DNA of 64,000 bases from Chloropicon primus (Eukaryota; Chlorophyta; Chloropicophyceae; Chloropicales; Chloropicaceae): NCBI GenBank assembly GCA_023205875.1, contig CP060770.1:370501-434500 (forward strand), written 5' to 3'. Both the position numbers and the translations under genes were made by a program. This document shows positions 1 through 13,000 of the stretch, in pieces (positions within the stretch are counted from its first letter, which is position 1; the number at the start of each line of letters is the position of its first letter). Under the pieces are notes generated by a model. The model was not told the origin of the DNA and did not search any database. It saw only the letters and a program-made list of their open reading frames with translations.

Positions 1-3000
1 GCTCCTCGGTCAGCGTCACCAGAAGCTTGTTCCTCAGCTGGCTAGAGGAGAGACAGCCGCTCTTGTTGAGGAAAAATGCGAGCTGGCACCCTGCAGCTTT
101 CATGGGCACCCTCTGATTTTGGACCCAACCCAAGGATAGCTTATACGCGTTTTTCTTGAAGTCCTCCCTGGATCTCGACAGCAGCGTCTCGAGGGCGTCT
201 CCGGCAAATGCCTTGCACTTGGCACTCTCCTCGTTACAGACTCTGAGGACTAGAGGAAACAAAAACATCTCTCCCAGGTCTTGGATGATGTCCGCTGGGA
301 ACTTCCTGATCACGGACAGGATCAGCTCAAGCATCGACAGTCTTCCGGCTTCGTGCTTAAAGTCGCAATTTTTGATGACGAACTCCAAATGGTGCTTCCT
401 TCGATTGTCGTTCATGGGGTAATCCAAGAGGAACATGAGGAAGACTTGCCCGGCCGTCCTCCTCGTCGAATCACTCCCCGAGGAGAGCACCACCGTGGAC
501 ACTTTCTCCATCAAATCGTACACTGAAGGGAGAACGAGGCCTCTCGAAATGATGGCCTTGAGGAAAGCAAACATGCCGTTTTGGTTCTCGGTCTTCTCGA
601 TGTCAGGGCTGATCAGCTTGATCAGAAAGCTCAATTGCGTCTGCGTCGGAGAGTACTTCGTGTAGTGCTTCAGGAAAATCGTCAGCAACTTGAGGCACTC
701 TTGGGCAGAGCCATCAGTGAGCTTGGAGCTCCTCTTGAGAATGGAAAAGACTTCCTTGGAGATGACAGAAGCGTGCTTTCCGTTGCTTTGAAGGGGCATC
801 GTGTAGATCCTGTTCAGACATTTCAGCGCGAGGACGACCAAGCTGCTCTTCCTGCTTTTCAGGACTGGCGCCAACAGTGAGGTCCAGGGATCGAGAAGTT
901 GCATGTACTCCTCCTTCTGCATTCCCTCGTTCAGTTTCCCGTTCTTGATAAATTTCCAGAGCACAGTCAAAGCGAACCCCGCCTTGACCTCCAAGAGCAG
1001 AAAGTCAGAGGCATCCTGCATGTCTTCCTCCTCCTCGAGCAACTTGGAGGTGGAGATCGAAGAAATCTTCTGGAAGGACTCCATCTTCTTTTCTTGACTT
1101 GCCAAGCTCTCGTTGTGGTCCTCGATGATACCGTAGAAGAACACAAGCAAGTATTTCTGCGACAGGTGCTCGTTTGACATGATGCCCTGAGCCATGCAAT
1201 CAAACAGCCTGGCAGTGAGCCTGACCCTCTTCTTCTCGGCATTGAAATTTGAATCGACAAACTCCACCATGCTGAGCAACGAGTCCTCTATGTTCATCAA
1301 GCTCACAATCAGCTCGAACGCGTCAAGAGAAAAGCAGCGCTGGCCTTCCTTGAAGGTCTTGCTGAAGAGCTTCTCGCTCTCCTTCCTCTCCTGTCGATCC
1401 CTCGCGACGTCGCCAAAGATATCCACTTGGAAGATGTCGAAAAGGGCATCGAGGTGCTCATCAATCTCCCCGTGGGCCAACTTGTTTTCGATGTTCTTCA
1501 AAATAAAGTACACGGAATACCCCTTGATGTAGCCCTGAACCCCACGATTCAGAAGCGTGCTGTCGACGCTGTTGATCACGTAGGACAAGTACTGATAGCC
1601 TGTGACATCCAGCATGGCACAGATGGCCTCCCTCGTGTTCACCCGTGATGACTGCAAGTCGTTTTTCAGTCTGGAAGAAAGCCTCTGAATCAATTGAGGT
1701 ATCTCGATCCTCGTCAAATTCTCTGGCATCACCTTCAAAACTTGCGCAAGGACGGCCACCAGGTACGAGGGAGGATCTCTGTCTTGGTAGAAAAGCAAGC
1801 TGAGATAAGGCAGGACCACCTTGTAGATGTACTGCAGGGGCTCCGGGAATTGCTGTTCTCCGCTCACTTGATCGGAAACTACCATGTCGTCCCTGTTCTC
1901 GAAGAACGTCATACTGGACGAAACTGCTCTCATGATTGATTTTGACAGGGCACTTTTGCTCTTCAAAATCCTCAGGAAACGGCTGAGGACACCTTTCAGT
2001 GTGTTCCACTCGATGTGCCTGCAAGCCTCCCCAAGACTGTCGATGCATTTGTCGACGAGATTGCTCATGGTCCCGCCCACGGAAGCCCCCTTGTCATCAC
2101 AAATGAACCCCATGAGAACAGGAACGACAATGTCGACGATCCCGTCCGTAGAGAGCGAGCCCTTTTCCATCAGAGTGACTAACTTGTTCACTGCTCTGAC
2201 ACGCCTATGCAGCTGCAGGTGCGTGACGTTCTTGAAAAAGTCCTGCTCTGGATCCTCGTCGCAGAGAATCGTCATGCCTTGGTAGCAATCAGGGAACTCC
2301 AGGAACAGGTGAGAGATCAGATGCAAGTATTCCTTTCGGACCGATTCTTTCTTGTTGTGTATGCCACCCTTGAGCAGCCTGTACACAGTATCCCTGTACT
2401 CCAGGTCAAACACGTCAGGGTTGCCCTTGCAGTCACTGATGAATTTCTTGAGAGTCTCCGACGAAGCCTGCTGCATGGAGAAATCCTCGACCTCCGTTAG
2501 ATCAAAAACGCACTGATACAGCAAAATCTTCTGCACGAATGATCGTGCTGAAGCCAAGCCGGACCAATCCATCGTCTGAATCTGCGAATAAGCACCGAGC
2601 CTCTTGTCATAATCAATCTCGCCGATCATGCTTCCCGAAAGTGAATTCAGATCCTTGCAGAGGCCAACAAAGGCGTCCAGGGAGGTCCGGAAGCTCTTGT
2701 TCGACATGATGGAGATGCCCGTCAAGACCGTATCGAGGATGGAGCACAGATCCAACCGGATGTCATTCTGCCTGACGTACAAGAAAAGATCCACGAGCGG
2801 AGGCAAGTCTCCCTCGAAGTCGAACGGCAAAACGGATCCTGCGTGCACTTTCTCCACAAAAGATGATCCCAGCGTGGAAATCACGCGAAGAATGGACCTC
2901 AGCAGCACCTCATTCTTTGACACTGTTCGCTTGTTGTGGAACCACTTGAGAGAACCCACGAGCACGTGGAGTGTCTCAAATGTATCCGCATTCTCTGAAA

Positions 3001-6000
3001 ATAAGTCAGACATTTTTTGGACAATGTTGAGGGTGAACACCATGTCCCTCCTATTGCCTGCCTTGAAATCCATGCTTTTCACCTCGACCAACAGGCATGG
3101 GTAGTACTTCTCCAACGCCATGGCTGAGGACTTCGGAGCTTCTTCCAAGATGGACTCCACGAAGCTCAGGACAGATTTTTTCTTCTGGGGCGACATGTCC
3201 TGCAGCGGTCCAAACAAGCAATCCAAAAACACCTCGACGCGCCGGTGCCCCAACGCCTGCTGGCCCCAAGTCTCAGACGACAGAATGCTCCGCAAGTACA
3301 GCACCGAGGAGTGGAAGACCTGATAGCTCTGGAAGTGCTTCGTCTTTGACATCGTTAGCAAGGCCTCCTCGACGAACGTGAGGACGAAGCTGAACTCTTC
3401 CACCTCATAATTCTTCAATATGTCGGTAAGAATATCCAAGCACATGGATATGATGGTGGTTGGATCATGCTGCGTTGCTTCGATTTCTCCGTTGGCACAA
3501 ATGGTCTGCAGAAAGCAGAGGGTAATGCTCATCCATGGAAACAAGTAATCCGCCATGTGCTTGCCGAGGCACCCCAAAAAGTCCTTGAAAGCGTCAAGGA
3601 ATCCGACCTGAACATTGAGCGGTATGTGCTCGCTGTTCCATGACTTGATGAATTTCGAAGATGCCTTGGAGTCCGCCAACTCGGCAAAGCTGAATTTGCT
3701 GCGCTTGCCTCCAAACGAAAGGATGGGATCGATGAAGAGCTCGTGCAGCAACTCGAGCTCCACCGTGTCAAAGCACGACAGGAAGTGAAGTATGGATTTA
3801 CGAGCGGTGCCCTGGGACCTGCGGGACGTCAACCTCATTTTCTTCCTCTTCATTTTGGGAAACAAAATTCTCAGCAGCAAAGGGACAAGCGTAACCCTTT
3901 CTTCCTCGGATAAACCCTTTTCGACATTGTGTTGTCTCTGGAAAGGCAACAAGTCCTTCTCGGTCTTCAGGTTACAAGCTTGAATCAGGATATCCGCTCT
4001 TGACGACAAGACAGGAACTTTCCACGACTTGAGAGTCCTGAGGACTTGAACCTGAATCTGAGGACTGACCTTAGAGAGCAAGGCTTCTAATCTCACTTTC
4101 AGTGCAGGCCCGACCTCAGCTTTGTGGATGCTTGGAATCGACTCCATGATCCCTATCCACTCGAACAAGATGTCGTTGCCGTGCTGACCGGAGACTCCCA
4201 CCAAGCCCTTACAGATCGTGTCCGAAAATCCCATGAAAGCAGGAACAATCTTTTCAGATTCCTTGGCCCACATCTGATGATTGCTTTTCAAGCAACTGAC
4301 TAGAAGCTTGTACAGAATTGGGATCAAGGTCAGTTGCCCCTTATCAGATCGCGGCTCGTCCAGGAGATCCAACCCATAAGCAGTCTCAACGACCTCGGGT
4401 TCGGGAGCACCGGCCGTGTCATCGGAGAAGACAATTTTCTTGTGACAGCCCATCAGGTGAGCCCAAACCGTCCCAAATGTGGCGCTAAAGTGCTTGGACA
4501 GAAGCTCCTTGAGCACACCAACGCAAGGCTCCCAGCATTCTGAAAACGCGTCATTCAAGTATCCCACAAAGACGTGCGCGAGGATGCCCACGTACCTGTT
4601 GTCCAATTTCTGGTACTCGATATCCAGGGCGTACCTTTTGATCTTGTTTGAGATGGCCCTCGAGGTGCTCAGAGTGAACTTCATCTCCACAATCGACAGG
4701 ATATCGTCAAAGACGTGATCCGAATCCTCGTAGAATTCGCCCCCGTAGCAAAAGAAAGCCCCTTTCGCGAGGAGCTCAAGAGTCTTGAGCCGGACTTGCT
4801 TATTTCTGCCGCTCAGGTTGCCGATAATTTGCTCGCAGGAGTCCGTGGACATCGCCCTGCAGAGCTCCTGCCTCTCTTCTTCTGGCAAGAAAGGCAAGTC
4901 CAGCACCCAGATCAGATTCTTCAGAACTGGAATTTCTACCAAATGCCTGCCAACGGAGGAGAACATCTCGAAAAACGCGTCCTTCATTTTTGTGTAGCTT
5001 GGAAGATCGACAACCGCTGTCTTCACTGCCTCTGAAACCAGAGTGAAAGTGTCCTCGCCCTCGGCCTTGACCTCACGCGCGTATCGGTGAATCAGATTGC
5101 CTGCCTCGAACCGATGCTTGGCTATGTTAATCTTCTGAATGAGCCTCAGAACCAGGTAGTGCACCGGAAAGAAAGCGGCCTGCATCCCCCCTCCCAAGTC
5201 GCCGCCGCCGCCGTGATGCATTTCAAGATCAATAAGCTCCTGCGCAGTGTTAAGCAACAGGGATGAGATCTCTTTAGATATCTTCACATCCACGACATTC
5301 CCAGAGACCGTGTGCAGGTTGTACGCCCTCAAGAGGATGTCCACGCAATTCTGCATGCCTTCGCTGCCTGCGTTCACCCGAATGAGGCTGTCCCCTTGGA
5401 GGGTCTCCTTGATGATGAGGAACGCCATCGGGGCCAGAGATTCGATCAGCTGCGGTCTGCCCTTCAGCCGCACCGTCACGATGTCACAAAACGTCTTGAC
5501 GGAGGACAGGGACAAGTGGGAGTTCCACCTGTGCATCAAGCGAGTGGACAGCTTCAGTGCTGATGCATGGGACTCCGTGCCGGTGCTTTGGAGGAAGAAC
5601 GCGCAATCAAACATGAACAAAAAAAGTTCAGGCAAGACCCCAGGAACCCTCAGCTCGACCTCGCCCTCGCAGGTGTACTGGGCTTGATCCCCCAACGTCT
5701 CAGCGCCGCCGCAGTCCCTTCCACTTCGCTGGAACACTTGGAGATTGCTGACCTTCTTCGAGCCAGAGACGTGGCTCAGTACATCGCTGTAAGTCTCGGC
5801 GATGAGCTCGCTGCATGCTTCTCCCTTGACCTTGCCCAGCAACATGTTCGCCACCTTCAGGTACCAGGCAATCACGTTTGCCCCGCCGGAGTCCAGCTTG
5901 GCCCCTTGCCCAAGCACGGGATTGTGACGCGACAACACTCTCAAGGGCATGACCAAGTCGACCCGCTTGTTGATTTGATACAATTTGTGGAGGGACAGCA

Positions 6001-7182
6001 AGGACACCGAGGCAAGGGAGTCCTTGCAGAACTGGTCTTCCCCGTCAGAAGAAGAAGTGAAGGAGAGCGCGAAGAGCAGCTCAAAGACGCTCTCGGCCTT
6101 CGAGTGCAGATGTTCCCGCGTGCTCAGCAAGGAGTTTGCAATCAAAAGCGAAATCGCTTCCAACTTTGTTCCCCTGGCCACTTCGGTTCCGCTGCTTTTG
6201 TCGTTCACAAGGACCAAGACCCCGCTCCTCACGCCCTGCAGGTCTGCGTTACGAAAGACGAAGGACATCATTTCCGCCGCAAACTTTCGGATGTGACTCT
6301 GCCGGTTAAACAGCAGCGCCAGCGCACTCCTCGAGAAGCCTTCGATGCCCTCGATGAGATCCTTCACGAGAAATTTGCAGATCTGAAACAAGCCCGTGAA
6401 GACGTGCTCGATGACTCCCGCGTCCTGAGACCCACCGCAGGCGAGCAGGGAGTCCACCGCCGAGATCAGAGGCGGCACGAAGGGCATGAAATCGTCTTGC
6501 AGGTCTCTTGCCATGTTCGCCAGAAGATACATCAACGCCTCCATGGACATCTTGCTCTCCATAACGAGCTCGTCCGCGATCGTATCGAAGATGAGCTGCT
6601 TGTGGTACACCACCTGAGCTATCGACTGGCACAGTGGGAACACTTTGCTGTGCACGTCCAAGAATGCTTTGTGAAGGCAAAGCTCTCGATATTCCTGCAA
6701 AGCATCGTGAAGGAAGTTGTCCCCGGTTTTCGGATTCGCGTTCACCTTCTTCACGCTCCTGTACACATCGATGTCCACTTTGGCCAGACTTTCTTTGAAG
6801 TTGAGGAACTTGAACCTGTTTTTGCTGCTGCTGCTTGCCATGCCAACTCCGACGCCATCCTACGCGAAGACACACGATTACCCATTCCGTCAGAAACACA
6901 AGCACATGCTCCTCCTCTTCAGCAAGCAGACGAACGATTGACGCGTGATGCGATGCCACGCCACGCCATGCCATGCCTTGCGATGCTCCCTCCACGAAAA
7001 GGAATGGAGGAACCCAACCTTTTTTTGATTGGATTGGATCGAAGCTTTCTTACCTTCTTGAAGGTTGTGTTTGTTCCTTGGATCCTTCCGCTGGTGGAAG
7101 GATCATTCTCCGGTCCGATGACGACCTCACCCTCGTGTTGGTCCTCCTCCTCCTCGTCCGACCACTGCTCCTTCCTCGCCAT
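1..7182 (-). CDS. UTP20: UTP20/DRIM-like SSU processome HEAT-repeat protein (3' partial)
   Basis: Component of the nucleolar small-subunit processome needed for 18S rRNA maturation. Two exons are seen. A short acidic exon runs 7182-7054 (43 codons, starting MARKEQWSD), a 194-bp phase-0 GTAAGA...TAG intron runs 7053-6860, and a long open exon runs from 6859 off the left window edge. Hallmarks are the N-terminal NRFKFLNF block, a YHKQ followed by MARDLQ.DF and HIRKFAAE (compare human UTP20 NTYRFLTF, YHQNE, LARDLQMDF, HIRNFAAE), and near residue 1585 the block DPEQDFFKNVTHLQLHRR, which matches human DPEVDFFENMKHIQIHRR. About 2,330 residues are visible; the human protein has about 2,785, so some 450 C-terminal residues are missing. 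A downstream ATG at 6841 is an alternative start, but an in-frame stop lies just upstream of it inside the intron, and the spliced model gives the expected basic/acidic leader. The spliced first exon is an inference. Confidence 0.93.
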
Positions 7183-7620
7183 GGTGCTCCTCCTCCTCCT
7201 CACTGGTGACGGCGCCAACGAGCCTTCGGTCTGCAGATCAAAAACGAGGATCAGGAGGGGAGGGGGAGGGCAATGGCCGATGGCGAGGGGGAGGGTAATG
7301 GTAAGGGGGGAGGAGGTGCACTTGCTCGTGATCTTGATCGTGATCGTGATCGTGATCGTGATCTTGATCGTTCTCTTTGTTTTTGACCTTGTTCTCTTTC
7401 CTAAGAGCCATCACTTGCTGGCAGTTTGGCCCAAAACTTTTGCTTTTGGGGGATCAGGAACAGGAACAGGAGGGGAGGGGGAGGGGGGATGCACTTGCTG
7501 GTGATCTTGATCGCAATTATCTATCCAACAAAAAAATGTAACTCATCATCAAAATTGCAACAAAATCGTTGTTGTCGCTGCAAAAAATAAAACTCTCTGC
7601 ACCAAAATTGCCTTGAACCC
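7183..7620. other. Intergenic: UTP20 upstream region and simple repeats
   Basis: This 438-bp gap lies between the UTP20 start and the stop of the rhodanese gene. It is purine-rich on the + strand (GGGGAGGGGGAGGG runs near 7255-7310 and 7460-7485). It contains a GATCGT hexamer run at about 7329-7367. A short direct repeat, GCACTTGCTSGTGATCTTGATCG, occurs near 7318 and 7491. No ORF with recognisable content was found. Confidence 0.6.
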
Positions 7621-9450
7621 TTACTCCTCCGCCTTCTCCTCCGCTTCTTCCTTGCTCTTTTCCTCCTCCTTCTTCTCGCCCTCCTCCTTTTTTCCGTCGT
7701 CCACCTCGACCTTGGCCTTGGCAGCCCGCTCCGCTCTCACGGCGTCCGCGTTAGGGCCGTACTTGAGGTCATCGTCGATGTAAAACGCCGGAGCCGTTGG
7801 AGGTTTTGTCAGGCGCTTGCCCTCCACTGGAAGGTTCATGAAGTTCCAGCTAGAGTCTCCGCCCTCCAAGTGAGCCACATTGGTGTACCCCGCCTGAATC
7901 AACTCGTCCAGAGCGGTCAAGCTCGTGGACTCAATCCCGTACTTCCTGTAACGGTCTGGGATCCTGTCACCGTTCTTGTCGAGCTTGTCGCTGAACGTGT
8001 CCAAGCTGCCTCCCGCCCCGCAGGAGAGGATGATCATCTTGCCTTCCTTGCCGACGGCTTTGCCAACCGCCTCCGCAAAGTCCGCGTCCCTCTCCGTGGG
8101 GTACTGGAACGATCCGGTGAAGAAGTTCCTGAGGTTGCCAAGGGACTTGTTTCCTTGGATTGCCTTGTAGAGTGGAACGTTCACAGATCCTGCGATGTGC
8201 TTCTTCACGTACCTCTTGTTAGGACGAACGTCCACGATGACAGCTTTGCCCGACTCGGCCATCTCCTTGGCCTCGATCGCGGTGACGGACTTGGGACCGA
8301 AATCGCTCAGCCTCTGGAAAACAACCGGCCAGACCGCAAAGGACTTGGACCCGGTGTACAGGCCGAGAACTTTGGGCCTCCTCTCGGCGGGCCTGGCCGC
8401 CTTGCGGGCTTCCTTGTCCTTCTTGGCCGCCGCCACCTTCGCCTCCCTGTCCCTTCTCACGGCGACGCTGCCGGTGCAAGGAAGGCCCGCGGCCCTCCAG
8501 CCGGGGAAGCCCTCAGACAGGTGCAAGATGTCCGTCACCCCATCCTGGATGAGATCGTTCGCCGCCCTGAGGGAGAGAGAATCGCGCCCGAAGGCGCGCT
8601 GGGAGTCAGCGAGGCTGTCCTCGTAGGACCTCCCGTCCTTCTCCTTCCTCTCCACGGTGATGGAGCCGCCCGTGGAGCAGCACAGAATCACGGTCTTCCC
8701 GCCAGCAGTGGCCTCCTTGACCTCCTTGACAAAGTCCTCGTTCTTGATCGTGGACTTTGACCCGAGGAAAACCCTCTTGCCGCTGTACCCCTTGGCCTTC
8801 TTGTAGTAACCCACGTTCTCGCTCGGGTCGGCGTGGTCTGCGATGTACGTCTGGTCCAACCTCACATCAATCAGCACAGCCTTGCCGCTACTCACGAGAT
8901 CGAACGCTTCCTTGGCCTCCACGGACTTCAACCCGAACTTCTTCAGAGACGCCTGAGCGGTGCGCCACTCCGTGTAAGCATCCACGTTGTCCCTCAGCTT
9001 GGGCTCGGCCCTAATACGCGCCGTCCTTCCCATGTTCTTCGAAGCCCCTGACAATATTTTTGCCGTCGGCTTCGGTGGAGATGCAGCAATTCTGGCCAAA
9101 TTCTCTTGACTCGTCGCCTCAAGCTCCTGCCTCTTCCTCTCCTTGGCCTCCTTCTCCTCCATCAGCCTCTGCTCTTGCTCCAACTTCCTCCTCCTAGACT
9201 CCTCGGCCCTCTTCACAGCCTTGGCAGATTTCGACATCTTCTTCTTCTCGACATCTTGCACGAGCGTCGCCGTCGACCCCTCGGTGGCGGACCCCTTCGC
9301 CTCCTCCGCATCCTTGGCGCTCGCCCTCGCCGCCACGACCCTCCTCGAGACCACCGCAGGTGGCATCGTCGTCGTTGTGGATCTCAACAGACGACGACTG
9401 CTTCCCGTGGCATACCTCATCTTCATCGCGACCACCATACGACTCGTCAT
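7621..9450 (-). CDS. Tandem rhodanese-domain protein, probably organelle-targeted
   Basis: A 609-aa intronless protein. Residues 1-45 are rich in Arg/Ser/Thr/Ala with few acidic residues, like a plastid or mitochondrial transit peptide. A charged coiled-coil-like Lys/Glu stretch follows (about 70-120). Two rhodanese (sulfurtransferase-fold) domains come next, about 165-320 and 375-560. Each begins with a V.DVR motif (AVLIDVRLDQ, AVIVDVRPNK) and each keeps an active-loop cysteine (CCSTGGS and SCGAGGS), resembling the CxxGG loops of plant thylakoid rhodaneses. Each domain ends with a GF.GW or GG..SW type strand. The last 45 residues are Lys/Glu-rich. The ATG at 9450 opens the frame. The substrate is unknown; persulfide transfer is the family's generic activity. 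A CGTAACG element lies 88 bp upstream. Confidence 0.85.
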   Translation of the reverse strand: MTSRMVVAMKMRYATGSSRRLLRSTTTTMPPAVVSRRVVAARASAKDAEEAKGSATEGSTATLVQDVEKKKMSKSAKAVKRAEESRRRKLEQEQRLMEEKEAKERKRQELEATSQENLARIAASPPKPTAKILSGASKNMGRTARIRAEPKLRDNVDAYTEWRTAQASLKKFGLKSVEAKEAFDLVSSGKAVLIDVRLDQTYIADHADPSENVGYYKKAKGYSGKRVFLGSKSTIKNEDFVKEVKEATAGGKTVILCCSTGGSITVERKEKDGRSYEDSLADSQRAFGRDSLSLRAANDLIQDGVTDILHLSEGFPGWRAAGLPCTGSVAVRRDREAKVAAAKKDKEARKAARPAERRPKVLGLYTGSKSFAVWPVVFQRLSDFGPKSVTAIEAKEMAESGKAVIVDVRPNKRYVKKHIAGSVNVPLYKAIQGNKSLGNLRNFFTGSFQYPTERDADFAEAVGKAVGKEGKMIILSCGAGGSLDTFSDKLDKNGDRIPDRYRKYGIESTSLTALDELIQAGYTNVAHLEGGDSSWNFMNLPVEGKRLTKPPTAPAFYIDDDLKYGPNADAVRAERAAKAKVEVDDGKKEEGEKKEEEKSKEEAEEKAEE

Positions 9451-10060
9451 CGCGTCGAGTCGAGTGACACGTCAATCGAAAGCTCGTGAGATGTAGTTTC
9501 ACTCAGGAGGTGGTTACGGTTACTCCTTCGCTCCCTTCGTAACGTCCGCGCGTTAGAGTCCCTCAAGGCTAGGGCTTCTCATCGGCGATCTTCTTATCCA
9601 GATCTCTGAAGGACGAGATCTTGATCTCAAGGGAATCCATTGGCCAAGGGAGAGAGCGAACGCTAGGAGTCTCAGAGGCACATGAAGCGTTCGCTCTTGG
9701 ATCAGAAACGCGTACAAGAGGGAACACAATATCTCTTGATCAACCCAGGAAAGGACCAGGGCTCCGTGCTTGACCTTGATCTTGTGTCCTTCACCTTTTT
9801 TGCTGAAATTGGGAAGCGATGCCGAGGGGGGGGGGGCAAGGGAGTGCAGGCTTTTTGTGTGAGCGATCCAATGAATGTCTGATCATGAGGATATGGTAGG
9901 GAGGGCTCGGTGCTTCACCTTGCTGCCCTGCAGGCTTCGGAAGCGAAATCCCAGCGGGGCCATCGGGAAAGGAAGCCTTTCGACACGCGGAGCTGCTGTC
10001 CGTCGGGAAAAAAAGTTTGAATTGCATGACAACGTTGTTGGGTTTGAAAAATTTTTGATT
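9451..10060. other. Intergenic: rhodanese promoter and ABCB 3' flank
   Basis: A 610-bp gap. The left part (9451-9560) carries GACACGTCAATCGAAAGCTCG, closely similar to a block in the 24.2-kb promoter, and a CGTAACG at 9538-9544. The right part has a G9 run near 9828 and the 3' flank of the ABC transporter. No coding potential was recognised. Confidence 0.5.
9538..9544. promoter_or_regulatory. CGTAACG element upstream of the rhodanese gene
   Basis: One copy of the CGTAACG/CGTTACG heptamer that recurs upstream of several genes in this window. It lies 88 bp upstream of the minus-strand ATG at 9450. The regulatory role is inferred from recurrence only. Confidence 0.35.
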
Positions 10061-13000
10061 TTAGCGGCCAGAGCCGGAGGACTGGACGAGCGCGTAGTAC
10101 AGCCCCTTCATCTTCATGAGGTTCTCGTGAGTGCCGAACTCGACGACCGTGCCCTCGTCCACGACGATGATGACGTCCATGTTCCTCACCGTGGACAGCC
10201 GGTGCGCGATCATCACTGTCGTCATCTCGCACTCCATGATGAGCTTGTCTAGGGTCTTCTGCACGATGGCCTCGCTGGCATTATCCAGCGCGGAGGTGGC
10301 CTCGTCCAAAAGCAGCACCTTGGGCTTCTGAACCAGAGCCCTGGCGATGGCGACCCTCTGTTTCTGGCCCCCGCTCAGCAGGGTCCCGCCCTGCCCGAGC
10401 TCCGTGCTGTAACCGAACGGGAGGCCCTCAATGAATTCGTGCGCATTCGCGAGTTTCGCCGCCTCGACGATCCTATCCTGTGGGCAATCGCCCTCCCCGT
10501 CGCTGTAGCCCAGGCCGATGTTGTCGGCCAGTGTGCCCTGATACAGTATCGGCTCCTGGCCAACCATTCCAATCTGGCTGTGCAGCCACTTGTAGTTGAG
10601 CTTCCTCACGTCCTTCTTGTCGAACACCGTCTTTCCCTCGTCGGGATCGTAGAACCTCTCGATCATCTGGATCGCGGTGGACTTGCCCGAGCCGCTCGGC
10701 CCCACGAGTCCCACCTTCTGCCCCGCCTTCACCTCGAATGTCAGGCCCTTGCAGACGACGCTGTCGGGCCTCGCGGGGTACGTGAACCTGATCCCCTTCA
10801 ACTGGATCTGGCCGCGCGTGTCCACGGGCTTCTCGCCAGACTCGCTCAAGGGGTCGATCTTCGTCTCCCTGTCCAGAACAGCGAAGATGTTAGCCAGGGC
10901 GGCTCCGGCCTCTTTCGCGTCCGTTATGCCAGCCGCCGCCAAGGCGAGGCCAAACAGCCCGAAGAAAAAGGCAAAAAGGGCAATGGAGAAATCCCTAAAG
11001 TCGTAACCCATGTTCTTCACGCACCAGCCGCCAAACCACAGGAGCAGGGCGAAGGTCCAAGGCTGGAACCCAAAGGACAGGCCATACACCACACCCTTCT
11101 TTGCAAGCTCTGTGAATTCGATTCCCGAGCCGACAATGGACTCGTACCTCTTGACGAACGTCCGCTCCACGCACAGGGCTTCCACGGTGCGCATTGCAGT
11201 GAGGCTCTCTCCCGCCAGGGCACCGAGCTCTGCATTCTCCTTGGTCTCCTTCGCCTTCTCACCACCTCCGAAGATGATGGCCGTCTGGATCGACATCGCG
11301 CCCCCGAGCAGGGGGAGAACGCCAATGGCGATCAGAGCGATCGGCCAGGCGTAGACAAACGCAAGGATCAAGCCCAGAAGCAGCCCAAACACGGTCGTGA
11401 CAATTGCTTGGAGGGGCTCCCCCGTCTTGGCCTTGAGCTTGGTGGCGTCGTTCGCGAGCTTGCTGGATACCGAGCCCACCGCGTTCTCTGGCATGTCGAA
11501 GAAACCGGGCTCCTGCCTGAGGTAGCTGCCGAACATCATGTTCCTGACACGGTAGGCAAGGTTCTCGGATGCTGCGCCGAACCCGTAGAACAGGCCCACG
11601 TGGGAGCCCAAAGCGACGACTGCGATGAGGACCCAAAAGTAAGAAAGGAACTTGGACTGATCCCAGATCTTGTCCGCGTTGTAATTCCAATAGTCCTGAC
11701 ACGAGTCGAAGGGGCCTCCAAGCTGCTGCGGGATCAACGAGGGGATGAAGGTGCCCCCGGACGTGGCAACATCCTCGCACTTAATCACGGGCGTAAAGAA
11801 CAGGACGATCATCTCAGAGAACATGAAGCCCCACATCGGATACATCGCGCCAGCCACGGCGCCGAACGCCACGCCAATGGCAAGGTACCCAAAGTCCGGC
11901 TTGTTCATGCCAATGATCCTTGACCAAGGAACTTTCGTCGGCTCCTCCTTAGCCCCGCTGTCCTTCGCGGCCTCCAGATCTTGCGCCGTAGCGCTGCGAG
12001 AGGATTGCACAGAGTCCGTGGAAACTCTGGGATCCTTCATCGAGTTGCTGGATCTGCGTCCGGAGGCGATCGCCGCCTCGCTTTCCTTGTCCTTCTTGAC
12101 CTCCTGCTCCTCCACCAAGGCACGATAGTGGCCGCAATCGATCCTCATCAAGTCCTCGTGAGACCCCTTCTCCACGACCTCCCCTTGCTGGACGTAACAG
12201 ATGACGTCCGCGGTCCTGATGGTGGAGAGCCTGTGAGCAATGACAATGGTGGTCCTGTTCTTCCCCGTCTCGAGTAACCTGTCCAGCGCCTCCTGAACAA
12301 CCTGCTCGCTCTTGTTGTCCAGCGCGGAGGTGGCCTCGTCCAAGAGCAAGATCTGGGGCTTCTTCACCAGGGCCCTAGCGATGGCGATCCTCTGCTTCTG
12401 ACCGCCGCTCAGCTGGGAGCCTCCAAAGCCAACATCGGTCTGGTACCCGTCCTTGAACTCCATGATAAAGTCGTGGGCATTGGCCATCTTGGCGGCCTCC
12501 TCGATCTCGGCCTGGGTGGCCTCCCTCCCCGCGGACTTGGCCCCAAGAGCAATGTTCTCTGCGAGACTGCCGCTGAAAAGCTTGGGTTCCTGCGAAACGA
12601 TCCCGACGTGCTGCCTCAGCCACCTCACATTCAGGTCCTTGATGTCCCTGCCATCCAGCAGGACGCGGCCCTCCGAGGGGTCGTAGAACCTTTGCACCAG
12701 TTGCACCACCGTGGACTTGCCGCTTCCCGAGGCCCCCACGAGAGCCAGGGTCGTGCCGGGCTTGAGGTCCAGGCACATGTTCTCGCACACCTTGATGCCC
12801 GGCCTCGTCGGGTAACAAAAGTGCACGCCATCGAAAACGATGTGCCCCTCCACTTTCTCTGGCTTGAGCCCCCCCTCGTCCTCCGTGTTTATCTTGGGCT
12901 CCCTCGCGATGACGTCCACGGCGTCCTTCGCGGCCTTCCTGGCCTGCGCGAACGTGTCGATCGCGGTGGACACGCTGCCCATGAACTGCCCGCCCTGAGC

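Noticed and set aside
5567-7504. 645-codon open frame on the + strand
   Set aside because: It reads antisense to UTP20 codons; the minus strand has clear homology while this frame has no family resemblance and changes to repeat-derived sequence past 7200.
10439-11923. 494-codon + strand open frame
   Set aside because: Antisense shadow of the ABCB gene, rich in Arg/His/Leu as expected from GC-biased third positions.
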